A program made the position numbers and the translations under genes. This document shows, in pieces, positions 31,923-42,501 of a stretch of 64,000 nucleotides of DNA (position 1 is its first letter; each line of letters begins with the position of its first letter). Source of the stretch: Filobasidium wieringae. Taxonomy: Eukaryota; Basidiomycota; Tremellomycetes; Filobasidiales; Filobasidiaceae. The stretch lies in the NCBI GenBank assembly GCA_001600055.1, contig BCIV01000001.1, positions 551,774 through 615,773 of the forward strand. The letters run 5' to 3'. Below the pieces are notes generated by a model. It saw only the letters and a program-made list of their open reading frames with translations. It searched no databases and was not told the origin of the DNA.

Positions 31923-34700
31923 TCAACGAACAGGTCCAGCGTAGGACGCAGTTCTTAGGAAGGTACGTTTCCCCTGAGTGGAGCCAAGGGCTCTATTCCC
32001 GATAGCTCGACTTTTCGTTGAGCCAAAAATGGGTTGTGCGGAATCTCTCATAGGCATATCCGCCGTGAGATACCTAGCACAAGGGCTCCCATCTACGCTA
32101 TCGCCGGGACTGTCCCAGTCGTGAACGAGCTGTTTGCCTTTTTGCTCGCTGGGAGACATCATGTTGACATCGTCTTCCTCTTTGACGGAGGTGACACGCC
32201 TGTTCAAAGCACCAGCTCCTCCGGCGAAATTGATCGGCTGGCAGGGCTGCGCAGAACGGGCCTGAGGCTGGTGTTCCCCATACGTAAAGGATCTAGTACG
32301 GGTGAATTTGCGGAAATCGTGCAGGTTGTTGTCGCGTCTGTCATGATGCTGAGGGTCATCCATGGGTACATAAGCCTCAGGTTGGCATTTATCCTAAACA
32401 ACCAAAGTATAAGAGCTCGACTAATTTGCCTTGTCAACGCCACAACATACCGGGTTACCCTGATAGAAATCACAATATCCGCCTTCCAAGATATATAACT
32501 CTGGAAAGTGAACTTTGGGGTACGCTTGCTGATTCATGGCACGATCTTTCGACCTGAAATGCTTGGCACTGCAAGAAAGGCTTCAACATTTTTGTCAGGG
32601 CGATCAGTATGAGATCCAACTCACAAAGCAGGCGCACGCTTGTTGCTAAACTCGCAATGGAAGATGATCACCGCTGGCAGTGAATCTTGTGTTTCTCCGC
32701 TTCTACATGGTAGAGGCAGATTTTTGCCTTCCGAATGTATGCCTTTCCCTGCACATAGAAGCAACTCTTCGAGAGCAGAATTGCTGTTGATATTGACAGC
32801 ACCCTTGATATGACCGCCTTCATACTCGTATTGGAATCGGCAATCGACTATGTGAAAGCGGCTCATACTCTCCGAAAATCTTCCTTCTAAAACTTCGCGT
32901 AGCTGTGGTGCGTAATGATCAAGGAGTAATGAGGTTACCAAATTGTGTTTGGAACCACGTTGACAAGTGGGTCGACTTACTGTGCTCTGTGTTATCCGCA
33001 CTAACCCGTCTTCCTTCACGCTATGACACGGCAGGATCTTGCCATCGATCTCGTTGGCTCCAAAGCCCAACAATCCTGCTTGTGTAAACGAGGAGTCCCC
33101 AGTTCCTCTACCAACTGCAGATGCGTTGCCGAGTTGACCTATTTGCATGCCGGTGGCTTGGTATTCGGGCATTTTGGTCAATCCAATTTCGATCTGGCTA
33201 ACGACTCTGGAAGCACCAGACGCGCCGCCGACAACGCCTGTCCTGTCTCTCGCTGTGCTAGGTACGGACGGGGAGCCTTGATCACATACGGAAAAGGCTC
33301 GCCTCATTGGAGGGTGTGCAGCAATACGGGCAGGCTTAGCAAAGTTGCATGCTGCAGACGGCTTGCCGGTCACGGACTCCAATATAGGGAGCGCGGTTGC
33401 GACGGAACCCGCCAAGAGACCACGGCTGACAGGCAACTGAGTCGCAACAGCTAAACTTTTCTTTGTCATGGGATCTTGACGCCGGTTTGCCAGCCCGGTA
33501 GGGCCTCGGACGTTGAACGTAGGAGGGGGCAGCAATGGTCGGCCTGAATGGGCTTTGGATCCTAAGCTTTGGATCATCATGCCTTGTGGGACGGAAGGCG
33601 AGTCGATCGTGGACTCAGGGGAAGAGAATGAATTGTCTTCGAACGCTGTTTTCTTGAAGGTCTGAGCCATCCTTTGGAAAGCGGATGCGCTAGGAGGAGA
33701 CAGATCTGCTCCGAAAAAGTCTCCTAAACCGGGAGAGTTGGACAAGAAAGTTACAGATGGGGCTGCAGAATGTGGTCTTCGAAAGGGCGAGTCTACGTCC
33801 ATACCAGCAGCGACTGATACAGCGCTCATACCATCCGGTTGATTTTGATCCTGCTTACGCAACAAGATTTCAGTATTCACTTTCAGTATGACGGTCGGAT
33901 CGTCAAAGACACAATGCACTGACCTTTTTCATTTGCGGAGATGAACGACGAGATGCCGGGAAACTGTTTTGCTTCATCGACAGCTGACGAGAGGAATCGT
34001 TTTCAATGTCTTTGGGTACGTTGGGGCAAGCCAAGGTGTTTTCTCCGGAATTGCTACGAGAGTCCATAGCAGAATAATGGGTTTGAGCGTACTTGTCAAG
34101 TTTCTTCACGTTTAAGCCGCTCTTGGGCGCCATGGCCAGGTTATCGCGGCCGTTCTCCAAGCCAAAGGCTCGGTTCCTGGCCTCTGGGCCAGCCCTTTTC
34201 TGTGCCATTACAGAAACCATATTCGGTCGGTCTTGAAGCTGGCCAAGCCGGGTGGAAAGTTGCCTAACCTTTTGGAGATTGGCATTGGTGCTGGAAGAGG
34301 AGCCGAAAACAGGCCGTTTTGACTTCCGAGCAGCGGTGGGGGACAAATCCATCCGAGCATAAGCATACCCATCGTTGTCGTCCTCTTCTTCGTCATCTTG
34401 TCCTGTGAGCATAAACATCTGCAGAGATGGGTTATCCTTTATGCTCATACCGTGCCGCTTGTTCGCAAGGCTTGTGGGCTTTTGTGGATGTAAAGGGGAA
34501 GAAGGAGAGTTGTCCACGACGGACATTGCTTTACTAAAGCTCTTGTCTACGGTGTCGAGCGTAGCAGAGTCGTCCTCATCGATAGAGCCGTCAAAGGTAG
34601 TCTCCATATAGTCCATATCATCCCCGCTTTGGCTAGATGCCGGAGAAGCATGTAACATATGAGTCCGGTTCAAGACCCTAGTTGACTCTGAAGTAAACAT
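31923..34700 (-). CDS. CDC25: M-phase inducer phosphatase Cdc25
   Basis: Five exons (34700-33924, 33853-32981, 32902-32625, 32568-32451, 32393-31923) give 838 aa. The first 550 residues are a Ser/Pro-rich regulatory region with many SP/TP sites. The catalytic rhodanese domain follows: [34 protein letters not shown], the active site [11 protein letters not shown] (Cys in HCx5R), [20 protein letters not shown] and [35 protein letters not shown] tail and more disordered sequence finish it. Cdc25 removes the inhibitory phosphates from Cdk1 and triggers mitosis; the N-terminal region is where checkpoint and activating kinases act. The intron 32903-32980 is 78 nt and open in frame, so retention would add 26 residues just before the catalytic domain. 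Its upstream flank is the longest gene-free gap in the window. Confidence 0.95.
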
Positions 34701-36549
34701 GATAAGATAAGAATAGGTGTTTAAGCTAGCTAGGAGGTAGAGTTTAGCGAAGACTGAAGGGGAAATGATTAGAGTCGATCTTGATCAGTCATAGCAGTTC
34801 ATCGTTGCTCCTCTTTTCAATGCTCACGTTATCGATACTGGCAATCGATCGACCACCCTTCTGTCTGTTGAGCTAGAACTCGATCGTCGAATGACAATAT
34901 GGAGGAATACTGGTTGGGAGGCTAAATCATATATTGTAGTACGGGCGGGTGTGGTTCAACTGTGGTCAAGTGAGCGATCTATGCGTAAGACTGCGATAGT
35001 TTGATAGCGATGGATGGGAAAGGTATGGCGGCCAGCTTGTTGGATATCAATGCAAAGGAAAGGAGGTGAGTCCTGAATGTCTATTATCAAAGTTGCCTTT
35101 TACGCCGGGGCTTATTTGTGCGGTTGCGTGTGGTGGTGAAGCGAGTGTGTGCTGCTGTAAGCTGTCGACCGGGATCGAGGGTGGTCGTACTGCGAGAGCT
35201 GTATGAGAAGACGATGTACGAAGTGGTGATGATGTCGAGGAGGAGGTGGTGGTGGTAGACGGAAGAGTCGAGTGACGTCTGAGATCTGAGAAGATTGACT
35301 GGCAACTGGGCTGGCGTTGGTGATGGCTGCGCTGCGTGTGCATGGCTGACGAGCGAGCGAGTAGACTCTCATTCAACCGGCTGGGCGTTCGCATCTGCGC
35401 GCGCGTCGCTCCAAAGTCGGAATAATCATAAACAAACAAAACAAAAGAAGATCTCTCGCCATCCTTCACCCAGAGCCCAAAGCTAACCTTGTATCATGCT
35501 TGCTGCTGGGATCGTGCCTGAGCGGTAGCTGACGGCAAATGGGTATCTTGAACCAATTGCCATCGCATTGTATATGGTAGTCACTGTAAGACGGCTGAAA
35601 TCAGGCTCTGTCTCACATGAAGCTAGAAAATGCTTGAGCAATTTCCTGGCGCCTGGCGAAATGTAACGCGAACAAAGGCATGGAAATTGGGGAACCGACT
35701 CACAAGATTGAGCGGTCCCAGAGCAGCGCCAATCTGACGGAGCAGTCTGAAGCTCACTGCGACTCGATTGTGAGAGAGACGACAGCCATTTACCCACCAG
35801 CATGCAATTTCATTGTTATATTACCGCAATGACGTAGTGCGTCACATTTAAAAGCATCCGGCATCCGGTCGTGAAGGCGCAGATCTTTGCGCGCTAAGGA
35901 GAGCAACCCTGGTCTTTGGAGAAATTTGAGCCGTTCCGAAACGCTCAACACTTTACTGTACGTGCAATCTTTGCAGATTGGATACGAGAAGCTAAAACCG
36001 TACCATGTTACCATGTCATGTGCCCCCTGCCTCCTTCCTTTGTCTCAAAGGAGAAGCCAGAGAGCCTTACTCTGCGGAAGAACGCTTATATACCAAGCAG
36101 TGAGAAAAGGGGGCATATCAAGCTCTATCCATCGATATTGCAAGATCTCTACAACCTTGTATAAATCATGCCATTCAGATCATCAGCAATTGCTTCGCAT
36201 GTTCGGATGCCCTATTTGCCAATCTATCGCTTCCAGGGCGGGATTGGTGGTTCCTCAGTGGGTGAACGACCCGTACGCACCGAGATGTCGACAGAGGGAT
36301 CAACAGCCCGAGCACCCACCTTCGCTGTGCCCATCAAAGTGCAAGAGGTATCGACTGGAGGCCAATCATCACAGAATCTTGTAGGTGGTACTTCTTCGTG
36401 TCCCTCTGCATCGACATAGTACGCATCCTCTGACGAGCGCTTTTGATCTGTCTTCAAGGCGTCAACTACTTGCACAAGTCCCTTACTGGGCTGATCGGCA
36501 AGCCTAGCATGTCTCGTTATCACCGCGCTTGTATTCATGTAACTCCCCA
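34701..36549. promoter_or_regulatory. 1.85-kb gap upstream of CDC25; promoter and long 5' leader likely
   Basis: No gene can be supported. Several frames of 70-165 codons exist on both strands, but none carries a known motif, and their composition is skewed. Between 35050 and 35470 a Thr/Ser/His-rich minus-strand frame comes from a low-complexity GTGGTGGTGG-like tract (35220-35260). A TGACGTAGTGCGTCA palindrome-like word at about 35830-35845 resembles a CRE/ATF site. A minus-strand frame of 109 codons (36553-36224) overlaps the FHIT stop by four bases; it is acidic and has no homologue that I know. Confidence 0.4.
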
Positions 36550-37317
36550 TCATGCGTCGAAAAACTTTGACAACCAGAGAGCTTCCGTTTCCATCTCTTC
36601 CGCTGATCTTATCTTTCGGTCCTCGTCCCGAGGTATCTCCAAGACCTTTCTTTCAGTTTCAGTGGATGCCAGATCCTGATCGAGAGCGTGTTCATTTTTC
36701 TCGAGTGCTGGATAGACGTCGTCATTGTTGCCGTCAAAGTCGGTATCCTTACGTGGGAGCAAATGAATGTGAACGTGAGGGACCGATTGACCTGCCGCTG
36801 ATCCGTCCTACAGGATTTCGGGACTCTTCTGTCAATGCCCAATCGCACGAGCCTGTAGCAGCACTCACTTGACAGCTCACGGTAAGAGCTTGAGCGCCGT
36901 ATTCTCGTTCGATCACTTTACCAACGGTCTGTACGGAGAGGAACAAGTCGGATAATTCGGACGGCGTGAGGTCCTGTAGTCTAGGAACAGGCCGCAGTGG
37001 GCAAAGCAGAACATCTGATAACGTCTGGATTAGTGACCATGCTCAACTCATCTCGCTCGAGCACTTACGGCCGGCTAGATATGATGACGTAGCGGATACT
37101 GAATACGGTAGGCCATTTCAGAACTCCACTGAATAGATTCTACCTACGGATTATAGGTCGGTTGTTGACGATACCAAATGATGAATGAGACTTGAAGAAG
37201 GCTGTCCATTTCAAGCGTTCCATTACCCCCAAAGCGATTTGTGACACCACCTCGAGCCTTCGGCTCACCTTGGCGGGTCACATTATACGTGTGAAAACGG
37301 ATAGTGGATGCAGACAT
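36550..37317 (-). CDS. HNT2: FHIT-type bis(5'-adenosyl)-triphosphatase (HIT family)
   Basis: Five exons (37317-37269, 37201-37148, 37074-37069, 37014-36869, 36807-36550) give 170 aa, the normal size for fungal Hnt2/Aph1. It starts MSASTIRFHTYNVTRQ, then AFFKSHSSFGIVNNRPIIP, GHVLLCPLRPVPRLQDLTPS, VQTVGKVIEREYGAQALTV and CQDGSAAGQSVPHVHIHLLP. The last holds the HxHxH triad with the catalytic middle His. It hydrolyses Ap3A/Ap4A. The Pro-Gly-His joint depends on a six-base exon (CCGGCC) at 37069-37074; leaving it out keeps the frame but removes two residues of an invariant turn. Introns are 53-73 nt. A plus-strand gene lies divergent 1.0 kb away. Confidence 0.93.
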
Positions 37318-38337
37318 CTCTCTCGGTAGGGAACAACCGCCCTTTGTGGACCATAGCTGAACCATGATGTCAAACCCGAGGGTTGCCGGGATGCTGCAGT
37401 CGATATTACACGGTATCCCAGTTCACCTTCCGGATATCCATTTAGAAGCGCGATCTATGCCGTAAACTGTTATCTAAGCGCTGATGGAAGCTGATCAGCT
37501 CGTTGGCCCGCGGCATCATTTGACCGTCACCTTATTGTCAGAATATCAGAAGTCAGAAGTTTCAGAAGTTACAGATTACAGAAGGATGTTCAGGGATTCA
37601 GCTGGTGAACGGATCCACCAGATTTCTAATATGGTACAAAATGCCCCGAGTTACATTCATCCATAAGAATCGAAAGGACATGTCAATTTCCTCATCATTC
37701 CTTTGGTGTCCAAGCGTAGATCGCGCTCTGACGTTGGTCGCGGTAACGACTGAGTGTAATCGATCACCGAAGAAACATCCTCTGCTGCCCTGGCACCTCC
37801 AGTTAGAGATCAGAGATCATCCGTGCGGAATGAGTAATTTTAGCTGGATCACCGGGAGCTGCAGAGCTAGCGACTGCTTAGCTGCTTTGCGAGAGAATGT
37901 GGCGGTACTGATTTGAGATCTGAGACATATCGTGGAACAGATCAGGGTCAGCATCTCAGTCGCTCAGGATCAGTCGCCCGTCATCAGTCGACTCAGCGAC
38001 TCATCGATCTCATCATCAGCAGATTCAGCATATCAGCTTTATTATTGTTGTTGCGATTGTTACATCGATCATCACGTTCATCACAAATCACAAACCGCAA
38101 GCTTCGCCAGAAAGCGAGGAACGACAACCCAAAACTGGCAAACGGCCTGCTAGCTAGCTGCTAGACTGCTAATTGCTGCTCCACAAAAACTCACCGAGAA
38201 AAGACAGTTATATCTCGAGCACGATAGATCCTTTGGGTTCTCCAAGGTTACACCACCACTGGTCATATCCTCTGATACACTCTCGCGACTCCCAAGCAAC
38301 AAAAGCCTAGATCACAGCCGAACAACCACGAGATCCC
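37318..38337. promoter_or_regulatory. divergent intergenic region with short repeats (HNT2 / unknown gene)
   Basis: 1,020 bp. TCAGAAGT occurs three times in near-tandem at 37546-37569. TCAGTCG occurs three times at 37956-37990 within a wider TCAGYCG/CGACTCA-rich block up to about 38030. These look like clustered binding sites or simple sequence in the 5' leader of the plus-strand gene. Open frames of 60-103 codons are without motif. Confidence 0.45.
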
Positions 38338-41300
38338 ATGCCACGTCCGACTACAACTGTTCAAGCGGTCTGCCTGGGAGATGAACTACAAGACGTGTCT
38401 GATGAAGAACGGAGAAACCTTAGGATCGAGCAAGAGCTTGTGAAGGACGAGCAGGCTGACAAATGGGAGATAGAGATCGAGGTGAGTAACCCGCTACAAA
38501 CAAATAGCAAATTTAGCAAAGCGACTTTCATGCTGATCTTTGATATCGTTTTCGTGACCTTCTCTTTAGGCTTCGAGCGGGACGCAATCCCAGACGACCA
38601 GGCGGCGGCGACTTAAACCCGACGGCAGCTCGATAAAATCTGGAGGTTTGGGAAGCTCAAACATGTCCTTCACGTCCTCTCGTGCCAGTACAGCAGGTGT
38701 CCATCATTACGAAGACCAGCTTGACTACCTTAATGAGCCCACAGGCCAGCTCCCGCAACTAGAATTGAATCTGGATCGTACTCGCCTTCGCAATCCGTCC
38801 GGAATAAGCGAAAGTACAGGAAGGACGAGTCGCAGCCGCCGATACCAGTCGAGTAATGGTACAACGGAAAGGGAAGGAAGTCTGGCTACGTCGACCGGTT
38901 CCGGCATCTCCAACCGTAAAGAACGTCTACTGAGGTTGGCCGCAGAGAGAGGTGTAGGTGTAAAACCGACTGCAGAGCTTGATGAGATGGCGCAGATAGA
39001 GGAAGGAGTCGAGCATCCTTACGTCTTCAACGGGAATATCACACAGCCGAACGAGCTGATAGCAGGGTTGTGTCTCGCTGATGAAATGGCAGACGAACTC
39101 GAGGTCGAGAATCTAGAAGAAGAATTCGGGGTAGAGTTCCCCGTGCCTCCAGGTATGAACGGCTCGGCAGACGCGAATCTAGGTCCGGACATGATGGCCG
39201 AAATGGATCTCAACGGAAGATCTCCCTACACTAGAGGCAAAGCCAACACCGGCTTGGGTAGATTGATTCGCCGTCGACGCAACTCCATTACCAGTCAAGC
39301 GAGCGGATCTACCACAAGCGCTCCGTCCTTTTCGGCTGTCAGTGCTACGCCAGAGCCCTGGAACCCAACCTCTTACCCTGCCATCAATTCGGACTACCCT
39401 CGAGTCGGCAACAACGCAGCATTTCAAAACACCAACCCTTCGAAGGAGCGTGGGACGAAGCGAGCAGCGTTCAAGGCTTTCATCAAAGGTGTTTCCACAG
39501 GTTCTGGCGATCCTTCACGCGCGCAGCTGTATAAAGTCCCATCACGCTCTCAGCCACTTCCTCCCGTCAAGCCAAATATGGAGCTTAAGCCTAGCCCTCA
39601 ACCTATACTGCTGAACTCATCTCGCCAACCAGCATCTCGCTCAGAATCCAATCTGCCAGATGCCCTTCAAAAGACGATCCCCTCAGCACTGGACATGATG
39701 TTCGGAAAGGACGGTTTGGCGCTGCCAGGCGGTCAGCGCGCTAAACCCTCCCCTGTAGTTTCCACTGCATTGCAAAGCCCGATCGAGTCCCTTGGTTCGC
39801 GCTCGACGGTGTCGTTATCACAGTTCCCGTGTGATCTCGGAGCTCTGCTAGATCATCTTGTTCACGCTGGGGTAGGGTTTATACAGAAGAAGGATGCTCA
39901 GGATGATGGAGTTCTTGGACAGCCGGTCCTCTTGCTTCTTACCGTTCGCCGAGTCGCTTTCGATCCCCCTCGAACTCCTAATGCTGCAAATACAGCTCGA
40001 GGCATCGTAGAAGCCGCACATCTGCACCTCTTTCCATTCTGCAAAGCCGACGAGGAGCTCGATTTACCCGGAAACCTGAATGGCAAGAAATCTCTTTCAC
40101 AACGACTACGTAACAAGGAGCGGAAAGAACATGTCAGGCAGAAGGTCGATGTTGATACTGAGCTGAAGACACAGCAACAAGGAAGCCCTGCTGTTCTCAC
40201 GATCGGAAAGCTCCGGTTGAATTTTGCCAACATGCGCTCAGAACAAGAATGGACATTACAGATCAAAACTGTAGCTGCTGAACTATCGTGAGTGGATTCG
40301 TTATGACCAGATACCCCAAGTATATGTTACTGATCTCGTATACCAGCAGCACTAACGCAGAGAATATGACTTCCGAACGCGGCTCTGAAATCACGCCGGT
40401 AGCCCGGCCATCGGGTCAGTATCCCTGATATTCATTAGCGTCGTTCGAAATCATTCATCCTGTGATTTACAGGTCAAACTGTCCTAGAGTCTAATGGCGT
40501 GGAGGCTGCCGATGCTAAGATTCTTCGCAGAAACTCGATGCATGAGCCTAGACCTCGGCCTTCGGCTAGCATTGCCCCACCGCTGAATGGGATAGCTCCA
40601 GAAGGCGTCTCGGATGGACCATTGGTCGGAAGGTTCACATCCGCCTCAGGGATACCTTGCGATGTCAATGATGACACTCGATCTCAACAACGATCTGAAC
40701 GGAGTGCGCGCAAGCTCACCGTACTGCAACAAGCGCGTGCGGATATGCGTGCGGCCAATCGTCAAGTTACGCCTCAGGTACTCGCCCCTCTAGGTCAGCC
40801 TGTAGGCAACGCTTCTAGGGTCCGCCCTACGATTGTCATTCCAGGAAATAGAAGCTCTGCTGCGAGCAAGGCTACATTGGCTTCTACAGCCGTGGAAGCG
40901 GGAAGACCAAGCGGCCTTCTGCCCGTCGACCAAGGCGAGAGCGAATCAAAGACGCCTTCGTCGCTTGGGATCACGCCTCCTGGAGGTTCCGTCTCACCTG
41001 GAGTCCTGCACTACATCGATCCGGCGAACGGAAAGACGTATGAGATCCCTCCGGCCATGCTCGAGGCGTTTCTCGTGGGTTCCAAGCTGGTGGCTGGGGG
41101 TGGGGACGTGGCGGGGACCGGTGGACAAGACGATAGCCTCTCGACTGGCAGTGCATCTCCTTATGCAGGGTATTCCGATACGACGTCTCTTGTCACCCCG
41201 GCATCCTCCATGGTGATCGGCCGAGAGGCAGCTGGAGGACGAGAGGGAGACCGCACGCGAATGGACTCGTCTTCCTCTGCGCTTCCTGTCAGCCCGATGA

Positions 41301-41683
41301 TCATGACGCCGTCCACTTGCATCACGGCCAACAACCCGAACAAAGATCGAGAAGATATGGGAAGTATGCGGACTTTCGGAACATGGTCCTCGACCGAGGA
41401 TTCGACTGCAGATTCTGCTGCTCGAGCGAAGAGACGAGAACAACGGGGCAACCTGAAGGAGCGTATGAGACGAATGAAGATGGATCACGCTTCGAGCGGA
41501 GGGGTTCTGGATATCAGTGAGCTGGCTCGACTCGACTTGGAAGTTGAGGGTTGAAACTGACGTTTCGCGTCGTATCACTTTGTGACAGTGGCGGAAGCGG
41601 AGACGGCAGATCCTTGGGATGAACCGGAACAGATGGAAGTTCAACCGGTCGTCAAGAGAGAACCCGTGGTCCGTTTCGCCTGA
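38338..41683 (+). CDS. large Ser-rich protein of unknown function
   Basis: Five exons (38338-38481, 38570-40287, 40347-40414, 40473-41549, 41589-41683) give 1033 aa in frame. The last intron is only 39 nt; if it is not removed, the protein ends two codons later at a TGA and lacks 32 residues (which include DPWDEPEQMEVQP). The N-terminus is acidic (DVSDEERRNLRIEQELVKDE). An internal stretch ALLDHLVHAGVGFIQKKDAQ followed by GQPVLLLLTVRRVAFDPPR looks folded, as does KLRLNFANMRSEQEWTLQIK. The rest is Ser/Pro/Thr-rich. Near the end VLHYIDPANGKTYEIPPAML and a basic KERMRRMKMDH are seen. The family is not recognised. It may be a regulatory scaffold, but there is no direct evidence. Confidence 0.75.
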
Positions 41684-42501
41684 TTGGGATTGGCTCACAC
41701 GGTGGTATCACGTTCCTATTTCAGTCGTATAATCCGTCATCAAGCACAGCGGTCTGCCTCGCTCTGTTCTGTAACCATGTCGCATGTCGACGACCTCTAC
41801 ATATCCTATACCGAAGATGATTGACCGATCTGACTGTGCGGTTCGTCAGCTAGAAATGGGAAATGGGTAGGACCGTCTGAAGCCGGAGATGACGACGTGA
41901 TGATGTGTATTCCGAGAGGTCGACGGTTGACAGGATGGTTCGGAATCACGCTATCGTCGGTCTCGATACCTATTTTTGCATTCCCCGCACGAAAGTCGGA
42001 GCCCAAAATACATACCTGGTCCCCCTTCGGCCTGTGTTGGTCTGCTAAAAACGTCTCCCTGCACTGCCCGTCCATGCGCTACAGAGCTGGACAGGGGTTG
42101 GCCATGGGTGTAGTCGGATGAGTAGTAGCAAGCTTGAACGATGTTGTAGGTGCGGTGATGTGTGTGTGTGAGCAGACGATACGGCCACTGGGATCTGTGT
42201 CCGCTGTTCAAGGAAGAGAAAGAGAGAGCACGCGCGCCAAAACAGGCTCGGGCGATATCGATCACAAGCGATATTCACACACAAACGCACGCTCACACAC
42301 ACAGACACATCCTCACCTCCTCTCCCATACATACACCCCACCACCTCCTCACACACACTCAGCAACCTCTGTACACCACCCCACCCACTCTCCACTCCAC
42401 CACCCACCCACACCCTGCTTCCGACCCTGCTCCACCTTCATCCTGACGAAAGAGGCCAACTCGTACAGCGGACTTTGTCCCGCAAAGGTCAAAGGGTGCC
42501 A
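41684..42501. promoter_or_regulatory. intergenic with CA/pyrimidine-rich tract
   Basis: 818 bp. 42270-42425 is built almost only of C, A and T on the plus strand (ACACAC, CCACC and CTCC words), directly upstream of the membrane-protein gene. Such CT/CA tracts are common in fungal promoters of strongly expressed genes, near the transcript start. Frames overlapping it are artefacts of the bias. Confidence 0.6.

Noticed and set aside
35047..35469. 140-codon minus-strand frame rich in Thr, Ser and His
   Set aside because: Its composition comes from a low-complexity GTGGTGG-like tract, two other frames of similar length overlap it, and there is no domain or splice context.
35887..36384. 165-codon plus-strand frame in the CDC25 upstream gap
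   Set aside because: Arg/Cys/Ser-rich without motif, overlapped by other frames, typical of chance.
36224..36553. 109-codon minus-strand frame overlapping the FHIT stop by four bases
   Set aside because: It could be a small gene, but it has no known motif and no conservation can be shown; more likely it is 3' flank of HNT2.
42270..42425. CA/CCACC-rich tract considered as telomere-like or microsatellite array
   Set aside because: The words vary and no constant unit repeats; it fits a pyrimidine-rich promoter stretch of the downstream gene.
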